Below are positions 44,010 through 52,860 of a stretch of 64,000 bases of DNA, piece after piece (the first letter of the stretch is position 1; each line of letters begins with the position of its first letter). The notes under the pieces were generated by a model. That model saw nothing but the letters and a program-made list of their open reading frames with translations. It made no database searches and was not told the origin of the DNA. Both the position numbers and the translations under genes were made by a program. Origin of the DNA: Bact-08 sp964533215 (GTDB taxonomy: Bacteria > Bacteroidota > Bacteroidia > Bacteroidales > UBA932); NCBI GenBank assembly GCA_964533215.1, contig CAZHLJ010000004.1, positions 124,001 to 188,000 of the forward strand, in the 5' to 3' direction.

Positions 44010-45188
44010 ATGAAATTTTTACGATTAGCATCTCTTGCAGCTCTGGTATTTGTACTCTCAAGTATGAACCAGCCATTGAAAACCTACACCATCACAGCTC
44101 TGTTGGATGGCCTCGCAGACGGAACTCGTGTACAGCTTGTCCCTGGAGGATCGCATGAAAAAGAAGACGCAGTTGCCGAAGCTGTTGTCACCAAAGGCAA
44201 AGTTGTATTCAAGGGCAGTGTCGATGAGCCTCGCTGTTTTCTTCTACTCTTTCCGGATGCTAATGGAGCTATCAAGTTGATGGTAGAGAATAGCAATATA
44301 GAGGTTTCTGCAAAAGCTTACACGCAAAAAACTGCAGGAGCGATATCCTATCAATTTAAAAACGAGACTGTCAAGGGAAGCAAGGTTCATGAAGAATATC
44401 TAAAAAAATCAGCTCCACATGAAGAGCTAAACGCCCTTTATGAAGCCTATCACAATAAGTCCAGAAATTTCTTGAACGCTTTCGATAAAGCTAAAACTGA
44501 CAAAAAACAGGCTCTGGTTGATTCTCTTCAGAATAGCGATGATTACAAACAATTTGAAAAGGACGAACACGATTTTTTTACCAAAGTAGAAGAGACCTTC
44601 AACAAGTCAGTTTCCGACAATAAGGATACATGGTGGGGACCCTTCATGATGCTTGACCAAACCAGCTACCTTACGCCAGACATGAAAAATATGTATGAGT
44701 CTTTATCTGACCAAGCTAAAGAGAGCTATTACGGAAAAAAGGTCAAAGAGGAGATTTATCCTGCATTCATGGCTGGACAGAAGGTTCAGGACTTCAAAGT
44801 TGTAAAGGCAAATGGTCAGAAAGCAAACATGTATGGATTGATTTCAGGAAAAAAATATATCTTGATAGACTTCTGGGCTTCATGGTGTCATCCATGCAGG
44901 GCAGAGATTCCTAATCTGAAAAACCTTTATAAAAAATACTCCGGCAAAGGTTTTGAGATAATAAGCATCTCAATAGATGAGAAAGAGGCCGCTTGGCAAA
45001 AGGCCGTAAAAGAAGAACAGTTGCTATGGCCAAACTTCAGGGATGTAACAGGAATTGCAAAGATGTATAAAATAAAAGCTGTCCCTTCTATGCTACTTTT
45101 GGATGAAAATGGCACTCTTATTGCAAATGATCTACGCGGAGAAGCTCTCGCCGAAAAACTCGAAGATTTATTTTCAATGATTAAGTAA
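44010..45188 (+). CDS. TlpA/ResA-like thioredoxin with DUF4369-like N-terminal domain and CHPC active site
   Basis: The 392-residue protein has a signal peptide (LRLASLAALVFVLSSMNQ), a DUF4369-like beta domain (about 25-125: TYTITALLDGLADGTRVQLVPG), a helical linker, and a C-terminal AhpC/TSA-thioredoxin domain from about 255 (FWASWCHPCRAEIPNLKNLY, C293 and C296). The inter-cysteine residues are H-P, not the G-P or E-P of most TlpA/ResA members; this pair tends to make the cysteines more oxidising in related enzymes. The cis-proline stretch is AVPSMLLLDENG. Periplasmic thiol-disulfide exchange is inferred. A bidirectional terminator follows. Confidence 0.9.
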   Translation: MKFLRLASLAALVFVLSSMNQPLKTYTITALLDGLADGTRVQLVPGGSHEKEDAVAEAVVTKGKVVFKGSVDEPRCFLLLFPDANGAIKLMVENSNIEVSAKAYTQKTAGAISYQFKNETVKGSKVHEEYLKKSAPHEELNALYEAYHNKSRNFLNAFDKAKTDKKQALVDSLQNSDDYKQFEKDEHDFFTKVEETFNKSVSDNKDTWWGPFMMLDQTSYLTPDMKNMYESLSDQAKESYYGKKVKEEIYPAFMAGQKVQDFKVVKANGQKANMYGLISGKKYILIDFWASWCHPCRAEIPNLKNLYKKYSGKGFEIISISIDEKEAAWQKAVKEEQLLWPNFRDVTGIAKMYKIKAVPSMLLLDENGTLIANDLRGEALAEKLEDLFSMIK

Positions 45189-45205
45189 TAAAGTCTTGTT
45201 CCATG

Positions 45206-45240
45206 AAAGAGGTTGCCATATAAGGCAGCCTCTTTTACTT
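45206..45240. terminator. Bidirectional intrinsic terminator
   Basis: Arms AAAGAGGTTGCC (45206-45217) and GGCAGCCTCTTT (45224-45235) pair with one G-T position and carry A/T tracts on both sides. It separates the TlpA-like gene from the convergent amidotransferase gene, whose stop codon touches the right arm. Confidence 0.88.
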
Positions 45241-46065
45241 TTTAGCCAGCTCCACAATGTACTTGAACAGTCCCAGAAAAGTATCATCCCCGTTTGCTGT
45301 GAATACCTCTGGGTGGAACTGCACTCCAAATACTTTAACATCACCCCCCTTTTCAGAAGTAACCTTCTCAATGGCCTCAACTATACCATCCTTTGAGCGT
45401 GCAGTAACCTTGAAGCCTGGGGCAACCTGTTTTACAGCCTGATGATGGAAAGTATTGACGGCTGTGCTATCCAGGCCAGTCTGCCTGTTAAGTACAGAAC
45501 CGCCTTCTATTATTATGGAGTGTGTCCCGTAGGTACCCGGAGCATCCTGACTATGCTTCACAAAAGTGCCCTTGGCCTGAGAAGGTATATCCTGGTAAAG
45601 TGTTCCTCCAAATGCAACATTCATAAGCTGCTCACCTCGGCATATACCAAACACTGGAAGACCCTTTGCAACAGCCATGCGAATAAGCGCAATGTCAAAC
45701 TCGTCCCGTGCAGGAGCTATCTCTCCCAGTGCGCGGACCGGCTCCTCTCCAAACCATTTCAGAGGGTCTATATCTTCTCCGCCCGTCATTATAAGACCAT
45801 CTATACTCTCAAGCATTCTTGAAATCAGCTCCGGGTCATTTGTTATCGGCAGAACTAATGGAACACCTCCGGCCCTGATTACTGATTTCACATAAGTCAG
45901 AGGGGCAGATGCCGCTGTTCCCCCTCCCATCGTTGAAGAAATGCCTATGATGGGCTTCCTGCCATTTTGAGCAAATGACTGAATCGTGAATAACGACGCA
46001 GATGAGAACAGTAGAATCAAAAGCAGTGTTACACTCTTGCTGGATTGTGCGATATCCTTTTTCAT
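45235..46065 (-). CDS. Exported class-I glutamine amidotransferase-like hydrolase (peptidase C26, PuuD-like)
   Basis: The 276-residue protein carries the triad elements of the gamma-glutamyl hydrolase family: C142 in PVFGICRGEQLMNVAFGG, and a late histidine and glutamate in VQFHPEVF. PuuD-type enzymes hydrolyse gamma-glutamyl-GABA or related gamma-glutamyl amides. Unusually, the N-terminus has a clear hydrophobic export signal (SVTLLLILLFSSASLFTIQSFAQ), so this one should work in the periplasm. Its ATG overlaps the stop codon of the upstream serine hydrolase by one base (TAATG), which implies translational coupling. The natural substrate is unknown. Confidence 0.88.
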   Translation of the reverse strand: MKKDIAQSSKSVTLLLILLFSSASLFTIQSFAQNGRKPIIGISSTMGGGTAASAPLTYVKSVIRAGGVPLVLPITNDPELISRMLESIDGLIMTGGEDIDPLKWFGEEPVRALGEIAPARDEFDIALIRMAVAKGLPVFGICRGEQLMNVAFGGTLYQDIPSQAKGTFVKHSQDAPGTYGTHSIIIEGGSVLNRQTGLDSTAVNTFHHQAVKQVAPGFKVTARSKDGIVEAIEKVTSEKGGDVKVFGVQFHPEVFTANGDDTFLGLFKYIVELAKK

Positions 46066-47639
46066 TATTTTATCGATTTTATAGATTTAGTCCAAACTCC
46101 AAAATTCTCTTTATATCCAAAATCGATATCAAGAGATTCAACAACCTTACCCGATTTGTCGAAATTGAATTTTACAGGAAACTCATGTCCATCACTTCGG
46201 AATGTAAACTCCTCTCCATTTTTGAAAGTCATCTTGTGCTTCCACCCCTTAGGACCCACAGTTATATAAAGATCCTCTCCCTCTTTTGTTATCAAAGCCT
46301 TCCCAAATATCAACCCCTTATCGTATGTTCCGGTAAGAAGGTTATAATCGGGAGCACTTCTCGTAACAAACTCCTTATCCTTCTTCTCTGCCCTCGCAAA
46401 ATCCCTTCTCTCTGATTTAAGAAAGTCAGAATAGTAATCTGCACTGTAGTCCTTATCCGGATAGCCTTTATAAAGATCTATCAACCTTCGCATTATTGCA
46501 TATCTGGGACTCGCCGGGGCCTCTGAGTTTACAAGGATCACCATAGCAAGCCTCTGCTCAGGAACAAATGCGCATAATGCAGTGAATCCCCAGGTTGTTC
46601 CTGTATGGAAATATAGCCTGTACCTGCTATTCTGCTCAACGAACCAGCAATTTGAATAGAGTGTTACTCTTGCAGAATCTTGAGATGTAATTGTCTCTCC
46701 TTTATGAAGGTAATTCATCTGTTTTCTGGAAATTATCTGCTGCCCGTTCACAAGCCCATTGTCCATATGAAACTGGGCATACTTGGCCATATCTTCAACT
46801 GTAGAGTTGACAGAGCCGGCCGGTCCTACTACTGTCAGCCAGTTCAGAGCCTGTTCATCACCATACAATGCATTAACTGCAATGGAATCAACCAAAGTTG
46901 AGTCACCTTTGCCATCCACTTTGTAATACCCCTTGTAGAAAAATTCATGTGGTGTTGCAACATCTCCGGAAGCTTTGAAGCCTTCTTCATTTACTGAGGT
47001 GCCACCCATCCCAAGTTTGTCAAAAACACGCTCTTTAATATTCTGCTCCCAGCTCTTCCCTGTATGTTTCTCAATGATTTTAGCAGCAATTATGAATGTA
47101 ATGTTGTTGTATTCGTAGCCTCCCCTGAAACTGTATCCAGGCTTAAGCAGTGGAAGCATTTTGTAGATATCCTCCCGGCCATAGCCAAGGTTTGGAATAT
47201 ATGTGCCTTGCTGACCCATGATGCCTGTATGATGAGTCATTATATCCTTAACCTGAATGTTCCGCTCAACCCATTTATCGTAAAGTTGAAAATCAGGAAG
47301 GATATTCTTGACTGTGTCTTCCCACTTCACCTTTCCCTCATCAACCAAGGAGGCCATTATAGTGGCTGTAAACGATTTGGATATAGAACCTATTTGAAAT
47401 ACCGTATTTTCTGTTACAAGATGTTCATCGTCTTTCAGTCCGAAGCCCTTTGCGTAGATAAGCTCTCCATCCTTCATCACGGAAATTGCCATTCCTGGAA
47501 TTTTCCACTCATTCTGAACCTTCCTTGCATATTGTTCAAAATTCTTGATTATAGCCTTGTTATCCTGATTACCCTGTCCGTAGGTTGCCGATGAAATGGC
47601 AAAAATCAGTATCAAAATCAGTATTGGAAATTTTTTCAT
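46065..47639 (-). CDS. Exported serine hydrolase of the beta-lactamase/PBP-like family with C-terminal DUF3471-like domain
   Basis: The 524-residue protein has a signal peptide (FPILILILIFAISSATYG) and the class C-type serine hydrolase fold with S85-x-x-K88 (GSISKSFT), the tyrosine motif in GGYEYNN, and a late HTGTTWG in the place of KTG. The last ~100 residues match DUF3471 (FGKALITKEGEDLYITVG). Such proteins include esterases, D-amino-acid peptidases and penicillin-binding-protein-like enzymes; true beta-lactamase activity should not be assumed. It is translationally coupled to the exported C26 hydrolase and divergent from radA. Confidence 0.88.
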   Translation of the reverse strand: MKKFPILILILIFAISSATYGQGNQDNKAIIKNFEQYARKVQNEWKIPGMAISVMKDGELIYAKGFGLKDDEHLVTENTVFQIGSISKSFTATIMASLVDEGKVKWEDTVKNILPDFQLYDKWVERNIQVKDIMTHHTGIMGQQGTYIPNLGYGREDIYKMLPLLKPGYSFRGGYEYNNITFIIAAKIIEKHTGKSWEQNIKERVFDKLGMGGTSVNEEGFKASGDVATPHEFFYKGYYKVDGKGDSTLVDSIAVNALYGDEQALNWLTVVGPAGSVNSTVEDMAKYAQFHMDNGLVNGQQIISRKQMNYLHKGETITSQDSARVTLYSNCWFVEQNSRYRLYFHTGTTWGFTALCAFVPEQRLAMVILVNSEAPASPRYAIMRRLIDLYKGYPDKDYSADYYSDFLKSERRDFARAEKKDKEFVTRSAPDYNLLTGTYDKGLIFGKALITKEGEDLYITVGPKGWKHKMTFKNGEEFTFRSDGHEFPVKFNFDKSGKVVESLDIDFGYKENFGVWTKSIKSIK

Positions 47640-47689
47640 AGAGTTAAGTTTGCTTACAAAGATAATAGAATTTAGTAACCGATTTTACA

Positions 47690-47697
47690 TATATTTG
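47690..47697 (+). promoter_or_regulatory. Possible -7 box for radA
   Basis: TATATTTG fits TAnnTTTG. The region 47667-47673 has only a weak -33 match. A mirrored CAAAGATA at 47657-47664 could be the -7 box of the divergent serine hydrolase gene. Confidence 0.4.
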
Positions 47698-47729
47698 TAT
47701 ATCAATATCCATTGAAATAGAACTAAAAA

Positions 47730-47734
47730 AGGAG
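47730..47734 (+). promoter_or_regulatory. Shine-Dalgarno-like site for radA
   Basis: AGGAG lies 8 bases before the GTG start at 47743. Bacteroidota genes seldom have such a site; here it may compensate for the non-ATG start and it supports the choice of GTG. Confidence 0.5.
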
Positions 47735-47742
47735 ATAAAGAG

Positions 47743-49137
47743 GTGGCAAAAATTAAGAAAGCGTGGTTCTGCACATCCTGTGGAAATGAGAGTGCAAAAT
47801 GGCTGGGAAGATGTCCGGCCTGTGGCGAATGGAACACAATGCAAGAGGAGCTTATAAGTAAGGATAGTTCGAACAGCACCGGCATAAGGGGGATGAGCTT
47901 TCTTCCCACACAAAATCCTAAACCTGAACCTCTCTCAAAGATATGCTTCTCAGAAGAGCACCGGATTTCACTGGGAAACCATGAGCTCGACAGAATCCTT
48001 GGCGGTGGTCTGGTTGAGGGTTCGGTAATACTTATCGGAGGAGAACCAGGTATTGGGAAATCGACCTTATCGCTTCAGATTCCGCTCCATTGCCCGGATA
48101 TGCTGACACTTTACGTTTCGGGAGAGGAGAGTCCCAAGCAGATCAAACTGCGGGCGCAGAGACTTGGTGGAGAAGAGAACAATTGTCTGATCCTCAGCGA
48201 GACTCTTTTGGAGAATATCATAAACAGAGCCAGAGAGACACAGCCTCAGCTTATTATAATTGACTCTATTCAAACCATATATTCAGATGCTCTTGAGAGC
48301 TCTCCCGGGTCTGTCTCTCAGGTACGTGAGTGTGCCGCCATGCTTCTGAAATATGCCAAGGAGACCAATACTCCTACCATTATCATAGGCCATATAACCA
48401 AGGACGGGAGCATCGCCGGACCTAAAGTTCTGGAACATATTGTGGATGTGGTTCTTCAGTTTGAAGGGGACACTCGCCATGCATACAGGATTTTAAGAAG
48501 TATAAAGAATCGTTTTGGTTCAACAGATGAACTGGCAATCTTCGAGATGATAAACACAGGATTGCGTGAGGTAAGCAACCCTTCCGAAATGCTGATACCC
48601 ATGCATCAGGAAGACCTTTCAGGTATTGCCGTTGCAGCCATGCTGGACGGAACCCGGCCATTCCTTATCGAGACGCAGGCACTGGTAAGCACTGCTGCTT
48701 ACGGTACCCCACAGAGGTCGGCAACAGGTTTCGATGTGAGAAGGATGAACATGCTTCTTGCAGTACTGGAGAAGAGGGCGGGGTTCAGACTCTCTGCAAA
48801 GGATGTATTCCTCAATATGGCCGGGGGTCTTAAAGTTTCAGACCCAGCCTGTGACCTTGCCGTTGTCTGTGCAATACTCTCATCCAATTTTGATCTTTCT
48901 ATCTCTCCACGTATCTGTTTCGCGGCTGAGGTGGGGCTTAGCGGTGAGATCCGTCCTGTCAGTCAGGTGGAAAGGCGTATCGCCGAGGCAGAGAAACTTG
49001 GTTTCGAAAGGATTTTCATATCATCCTTCAATAAAATCACATCGAAGTCGTCCGGTAAGGGATCCAAAAACGGCACAATCAAAGTAGAGGAGATACAGGA
49101 TATACCTGCACTTGTCCGCCGTCTGTTTCAGCAGTAG
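47743..49137 (+). CDS. radA: DNA repair protein RadA
   Basis: RadA is a RecA-like branch-migration ATPase in recombinational repair. The 464-residue protein has the N-terminal zinc finger CTSCGNESAKWLGRCPACGEW, Walker A GGEPGIGKST, the RadA-specific KNRFGSTDE motif and a Lon-protease-like C-terminal domain (SDPACDLAVVCAILSS ... FAAEVGLSGEIRPV). The start is GTG at 47743, directly before the conserved AKIKKAWFCTSC. The gene ends one base before the stop of the convergent EamA-type transporter gene. Confidence 0.96.
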   Translation: MAKIKKAWFCTSCGNESAKWLGRCPACGEWNTMQEELISKDSSNSTGIRGMSFLPTQNPKPEPLSKICFSEEHRISLGNHELDRILGGGLVEGSVILIGGEPGIGKSTLSLQIPLHCPDMLTLYVSGEESPKQIKLRAQRLGGEENNCLILSETLLENIINRARETQPQLIIIDSIQTIYSDALESSPGSVSQVRECAAMLLKYAKETNTPTIIIGHITKDGSIAGPKVLEHIVDVVLQFEGDTRHAYRILRSIKNRFGSTDELAIFEMINTGLREVSNPSEMLIPMHQEDLSGIAVAAMLDGTRPFLIETQALVSTAAYGTPQRSATGFDVRRMNMLLAVLEKRAGFRLSAKDVFLNMAGGLKVSDPACDLAVVCAILSSNFDLSISPRICFAAEVGLSGEIRPVSQVERRIAEAEKLGFERIFISSFNKITSKSSGKGSKNGTIKVEEIQDIPALVRRLFQQ

Positions 49138-49138
49138 A

Positions 49139-50101
49139 TTATAGGAAAAACAGGGCAACTCCGCCTACGCTGAGTATTGCTCCCAGCAGCTCTACGAACG
49201 TTATCTTCTTTTTGTATAGAAAGACGTATGGGATAAGAATGATTATAGGAGTTGTGGCCATGATTGTAGAGGCAATCGCGGTGTTGGTGTACTGGACGGC
49301 CATAAGGGAGAGCGAAACCCCAATAAATGGTCCGAATATAGACCCTGCAAATGTTGCCGTCATCCCCTTTTTGTTTTTAAGGCCCTCTATCAGTTGTCTG
49401 GTCCTTCCGCTTAACAGTATGATGAGTGCAAAGCCAATTATGCCGGATATGATACGGATCTGCGTAGCTGCAAAAGGGATGTAAGGGGCGACATCCGTAC
49501 CCTGTGCAGATATGCTGTAATAATTCATTCCTTGTTTGCTGAGAACAATACCCAGCCCTTGCCCGAGCGCTGCACCTATTCCGAGTAAAAGCCCCTTTAA
49601 AGGCAGGTGAAGCTTCAGATTTGGGTTCAGTTTACCGGCAACACCTTGCGTATTGTCCCGGTTGCCTTCTCCCCTCTTAAGCACCGAAATTGCAATACCT
49701 AAAAGGGTAACTGCCATCCCTGCAAACCCCATAGGAGATAGAGTCTCGCCCAGCAGCAACCATCCGAAGAGAGCCGCAAAAGGTGGAGCCAGGGTCATGA
49801 GAAGCTGAGAGAATCTGGCTGTTATGATAAGATAAGAGTAGAACAGGCAGAGGTCTCCAAATACAAAGCCCACAAGACCGGAAAGAACCATCCATATCCA
49901 TGCATTTGTGTCTGCATTCTGAGGGAAGTAGGAGCCGGCAGTAAAGAACAGCATTGTTCCCAAAAGGAAGAACGCAAAAATCAGTCTTAGTATGTTTACA
50001 ATCAAGGAACCTATTTTCTTACCCGCAAATTCAAAGAATAACGCAGAAAAAGTCCAGGATAATGCAACAGCAATTGAGATCAGTTCACCAAGATAATGCA
50101 T
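49139..50101 (-). CDS. EamA/DMT-family transporter
   Basis: The 320-residue protein has about ten hydrophobic helices arranged as two EamA repeats (about 5-140 and 178-318), with the typical ends of each repeat LLLGETLSPMGFAGMAVTLLGIAI and YKKKITFVELLGAILSVGGVALFFL. Members export amino acids, nucleotide sugars or other metabolites across the inner membrane; the substrate is unknown. A CAAATGTA at 50131-50138 (TACATTTG on the minus strand) may be its -7 box. It is divergent from the exporter operon. Confidence 0.9.
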   Translation of the reverse strand: MHYLGELISIAVALSWTFSALFFEFAGKKIGSLIVNILRLIFAFFLLGTMLFFTAGSYFPQNADTNAWIWMVLSGLVGFVFGDLCLFYSYLIITARFSQLLMTLAPPFAALFGWLLLGETLSPMGFAGMAVTLLGIAISVLKRGEGNRDNTQGVAGKLNPNLKLHLPLKGLLLGIGAALGQGLGIVLSKQGMNYYSISAQGTDVAPYIPFAATQIRIISGIIGFALIILLSGRTRQLIEGLKNKKGMTATFAGSIFGPFIGVSLSLMAVQYTNTAIASTIMATTPIIILIPYVFLYKKKITFVELLGAILSVGGVALFFL

Positions 50102-50187
50102 TGTAAAATTTTTATGGCCGTAATGGAGAGCAAATGTATGCTTTTTTTGATTTTCTGTCGATAAAATTGGCCATTTGGCAGATTCCT

Positions 50188-50219
50188 TTTGCTGTAAACT
50201 GCCTTGGGCGCTATGTTTG
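50188..50219 (+). promoter_or_regulatory. Promoter of the exporter-regulator-enzyme operon
   Basis: TTTG (50188-50191), a 20-base spacer and TATGTTTG (50212-50219) match the Bacteroidota consensus fully. It lies 18 bases before the first ATG, giving a very short leader, and is the only good promoter seen before the eight-gene run that ends at 59159. Confidence 0.8.
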
Positions 50220-50237
50220 TCTTAAACAGAATATAAT

Positions 50238-51590
50238 ATGAGGAAAAAAGCAGAAATGATCAAACGTGCCGTTTTGTGCCTAATGTGCATGCTCTTGCTG
50301 GGCACGGGATACTCACAACAATCTTCAGGAAAGAGTCAGAAGCTGTGGTCTCTGAAAGATTGCATCGATTACGCCTTGGCGAATAATATAGAGATAAAGA
50401 GTTCAAAGGTTTCCATGCAAAGTAACTATGAGGATGTGCAGCAAGCAAAGGTATCGCAGCTGCCATCTCTTAACTTTTCATCATCCCAGAGTTTGGTCAA
50501 TCAAAAAAAATTGAGTTCCAACGGAGATTATAAGAGCAACGGAACCTATTCGGGCAACTACGCTATCAACACCGGCATTACACTTTATAATGGAGGGAAA
50601 CTTGTCAATTCAAAGAACCAGACTGACATCCTGTACAAGAGTAGCGAGCTTAACGTAAAGGAGGCTCAGAACAACATTGAGATTGCTGTTACACAAGCCT
50701 ATCTCAACATACTCTATGCCAACGAATCACTCAAGACAGCAAGGAAAACCGTTGAGGTTTCACAGACTCAATACGACAGATCAAAAGCTCTTTGCCAGGC
50801 CGGTTCCATCTCGTCAGTTGACCTTGCCCAGATTGAAGCCCAACTTGGAAACGACAAGTATCAGCTTGTGTTGTGTGAGAACAATCTTGCTAAATCGAGG
50901 CTGACACTCAAACAACTGCTGGAAATGGGCATCGATGAATCATTCGACCTGCTTTTCCCTGAACTTGATACTTCAACTGTTCTGGAACAATTGCCGACAC
51001 TTTATGAGGTATACAATACTGCACTTTCTGTTATGCCACAGATAGAGAGAAGCCGGCTTCTGATAGAGTCTTCCAAAGTGGGCGAGAAGATTGCTCTTGC
51101 AGATATGCTCCCATCTGTCACAATGAACGCAGCAATAGGAACGGGAAATATTTCGGGCACCAACCTTTCTCTTTACAACCAGCTCAACAACAAACTCAAT
51201 GAGAACATTGGCATCTCACTAAGCATACCAATATTTAACAAGAGATCTTCAAAAACCTCAATAAACAAATCAAAACTCCAGACACAACAGGCAATCCTCA
51301 ACAAGACAAACAGCGAGAAAAGCCTGCTTGGCACCATTGAGTCGTTATATCAGGATGCGAAATCGGCACAGAGCCGATACAAGGCAGCCACAGACAAGCT
51401 AAAATATTCGGAACTAAGCTACAGGTTAGTGAATGAACAATTCAACGAGGGAATGAAAAACACTGTTGAGCTGCTTACAGAGAAACAAAATTTTATATCT
51501 GCCCAACAGGAACAGATCGAGGCCAAGTACCAGTCTGTTCTCTCCGTAAAGCTTCTAAAGTTCTATCAGAATCAACCAATTGAATTATAG
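50238..51590 (+). CDS. TolC-family outer membrane efflux protein
   Basis: The 450-residue protein has a signal peptide (IKRAVLCLMCMLLLGTGYSQ) and two outer-membrane-efflux (OEP) repeats of long helices: WSLKDCIDYALANNIEIKSSKV at the start of the mature part, NGGKLVNSKNQTDI, GSISSVDLAQIEAQLGNDKYQLVLCENNLAKSRL, and the second repeat ending NEQFNEGMKNTVELLTEKQNFI. It forms the trimeric exit duct across outer membrane and periplasm. It is the first gene of an operon with the adaptor 46 bases downstream and a MacB-type ABC transporter after it. Confidence 0.94.
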   Translation: MRKKAEMIKRAVLCLMCMLLLGTGYSQQSSGKSQKLWSLKDCIDYALANNIEIKSSKVSMQSNYEDVQQAKVSQLPSLNFSSSQSLVNQKKLSSNGDYKSNGTYSGNYAINTGITLYNGGKLVNSKNQTDILYKSSELNVKEAQNNIEIAVTQAYLNILYANESLKTARKTVEVSQTQYDRSKALCQAGSISSVDLAQIEAQLGNDKYQLVLCENNLAKSRLTLKQLLEMGIDESFDLLFPELDTSTVLEQLPTLYEVYNTALSVMPQIERSRLLIESSKVGEKIALADMLPSVTMNAAIGTGNISGTNLSLYNQLNNKLNENIGISLSIPIFNKRSSKTSINKSKLQTQQAILNKTNSEKSLLGTIESLYQDAKSAQSRYKAATDKLKYSELSYRLVNEQFNEGMKNTVELLTEKQNFISAQQEQIEAKYQSVLSVKLLKFYQNQPIEL

Positions 51591-51636
51591 GATTCAGAAT
51601 AAAAATTAAACTAAGCAAAATAAAAAATAATACATA

Positions 51637-52836
51637 ATGAAGAAGAGCCTAATAATCATATCAGTAGCTGCAATCGCAATTGTCATTGTGCTATTTCTGA
51701 TTTTCAAGCCTAAAGGAGAGGTCTCTACCGGTTATCAAACCGTGAGCCTGACAAAAGGATCAATTTCCAACAGCGTGACTGCCACAGGAACAATCGAGCC
51801 AATAATACAAGTAGAGGTTGGCACCCAGGTATCAGGCATAATCTCACGCATATATGCTGACTATAATTCCAAGGTTAAAAAAGGGCAGAAACTGGCAGAA
51901 TTGGACAGAACAACTCTTGAGGCAGAACTTGAATCCAGTGAAGCAACCAAGTCATCGGCAAAAACTGAATTTGAGTATCAGCAGAAAAATTATTCCAGGA
52001 TTGAAGGACTTTACAAAAAAGGTCTTGTAAGTGATACCGAATACGAATCAGCCAAATATCAGTTCGACAAAGCCAGAAGTTCCTATGCCAAGGCTAAATC
52101 GGATATTACCCGCGTACGCCAGAACCTTAGCTACGCCACTATCTACTCTCCAATAGATGGAGTTGTCCTTAACAGGGCTGTGGACGAGGGTCAGACTGTA
52201 GCTGCCAGCTTCAACACTCCTACCCTTTTCACTATTGCAAACGACCTCACCAAGATGCAGGTGATTGCAGACGTAGATGAAGCCGATATCGGAGAGGTCA
52301 AAGAGGGACAGAAGGTTACCTTTACTGTGGACGCATTTCCTGACGATATATTCAACGGCTCAGTGACTCAGGTAAGGCTTCAGCCTACCACCACATCAAA
52401 TGTAGTCACTTATGAAGTTGTAGTTGACGCACCAAATCCAAGCCTCAAGCTTAAGCCGGGTCTTACTGCCAATATCACAATCACAACAATTGAAAAAACA
52501 GATGTGCTGTTGATTCCTCTGAAAGCATTCCGGTTTAAACCGTCCAATGTCACGGCAGAAGTAAGTCTTAAGACAAATATTGCCGGCAATCAGACTGACA
52601 CTACAAATCCCGTTTCGCAGAAGCAGATTTGGATACAGACAGAAAAAGGGGTTGTTCCGGCATCGATATCCGTTGGAGTGACTGATGGAATATATACCGA
52701 GGTCATCAGTGGAGCAAAAGAGGGCGACAAGGTGATAACAGGAGTGGCACAAAGCACCGTTCCTACCGCAAAAGGTTCCGGCGACAGTGGAACAAGTCCG
52801 TTCATGCCACCTCGTCCGGGCCAGAAGAAAAAATAG
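51637..52836 (+). CDS. Periplasmic adaptor (membrane fusion protein), HlyD/MacA-like
   Basis: The 399-residue protein has one N-terminal membrane helix (SLIIISVAAIAIVIVLFLIF), a lipoyl-like half (VEVGTQVSGIISRIYADYNSKVKKGQKLAELD), a helical hairpin (about 90-165), the second lipoyl half (LSYATIYSPIDGVVLNRAVDEGQTV) and beta-barrel plus membrane-proximal domains. It should join the TolC-like duct upstream with the MacB-type ABC transporter downstream. The C-terminus ends with a proline/lysine-rich tail (PFMPPRPGQKKK). Gap to the ATPase gene is 24 bases. Confidence 0.94.
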   Translation: MKKSLIIISVAAIAIVIVLFLIFKPKGEVSTGYQTVSLTKGSISNSVTATGTIEPIIQVEVGTQVSGIISRIYADYNSKVKKGQKLAELDRTTLEAELESSEATKSSAKTEFEYQQKNYSRIEGLYKKGLVSDTEYESAKYQFDKARSSYAKAKSDITRVRQNLSYATIYSPIDGVVLNRAVDEGQTVAASFNTPTLFTIANDLTKMQVIADVDEADIGEVKEGQKVTFTVDAFPDDIFNGSVTQVRLQPTTTSNVVTYEVVVDAPNPSLKLKPGLTANITITTIEKTDVLLIPLKAFRFKPSNVTAEVSLKTNIAGNQTDTTNPVSQKQIWIQTEKGVVPASISVGVTDGIYTEVISGAKEGDKVITGVAQSTVPTAKGSGDSGTSPFMPPRPGQKKK

Positions 52837-52860
52837 CAACTGGTACAAAAATCGAATATA

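Noticed and set aside
46002..46415. 137-codon plus-strand frame opposite the C26 hydrolase and serine hydrolase genes
   Set aside because: It lies across two well-supported minus-strand genes and its translation has no family-like motif.
46065..47639. Antibiotic resistance beta-lactamase
   Set aside because: The fold and SxxK are shared by many esterases and peptidases; the KTG box is HTG, and DUF3471 at the C-terminus points to the broader serine hydrolase group.
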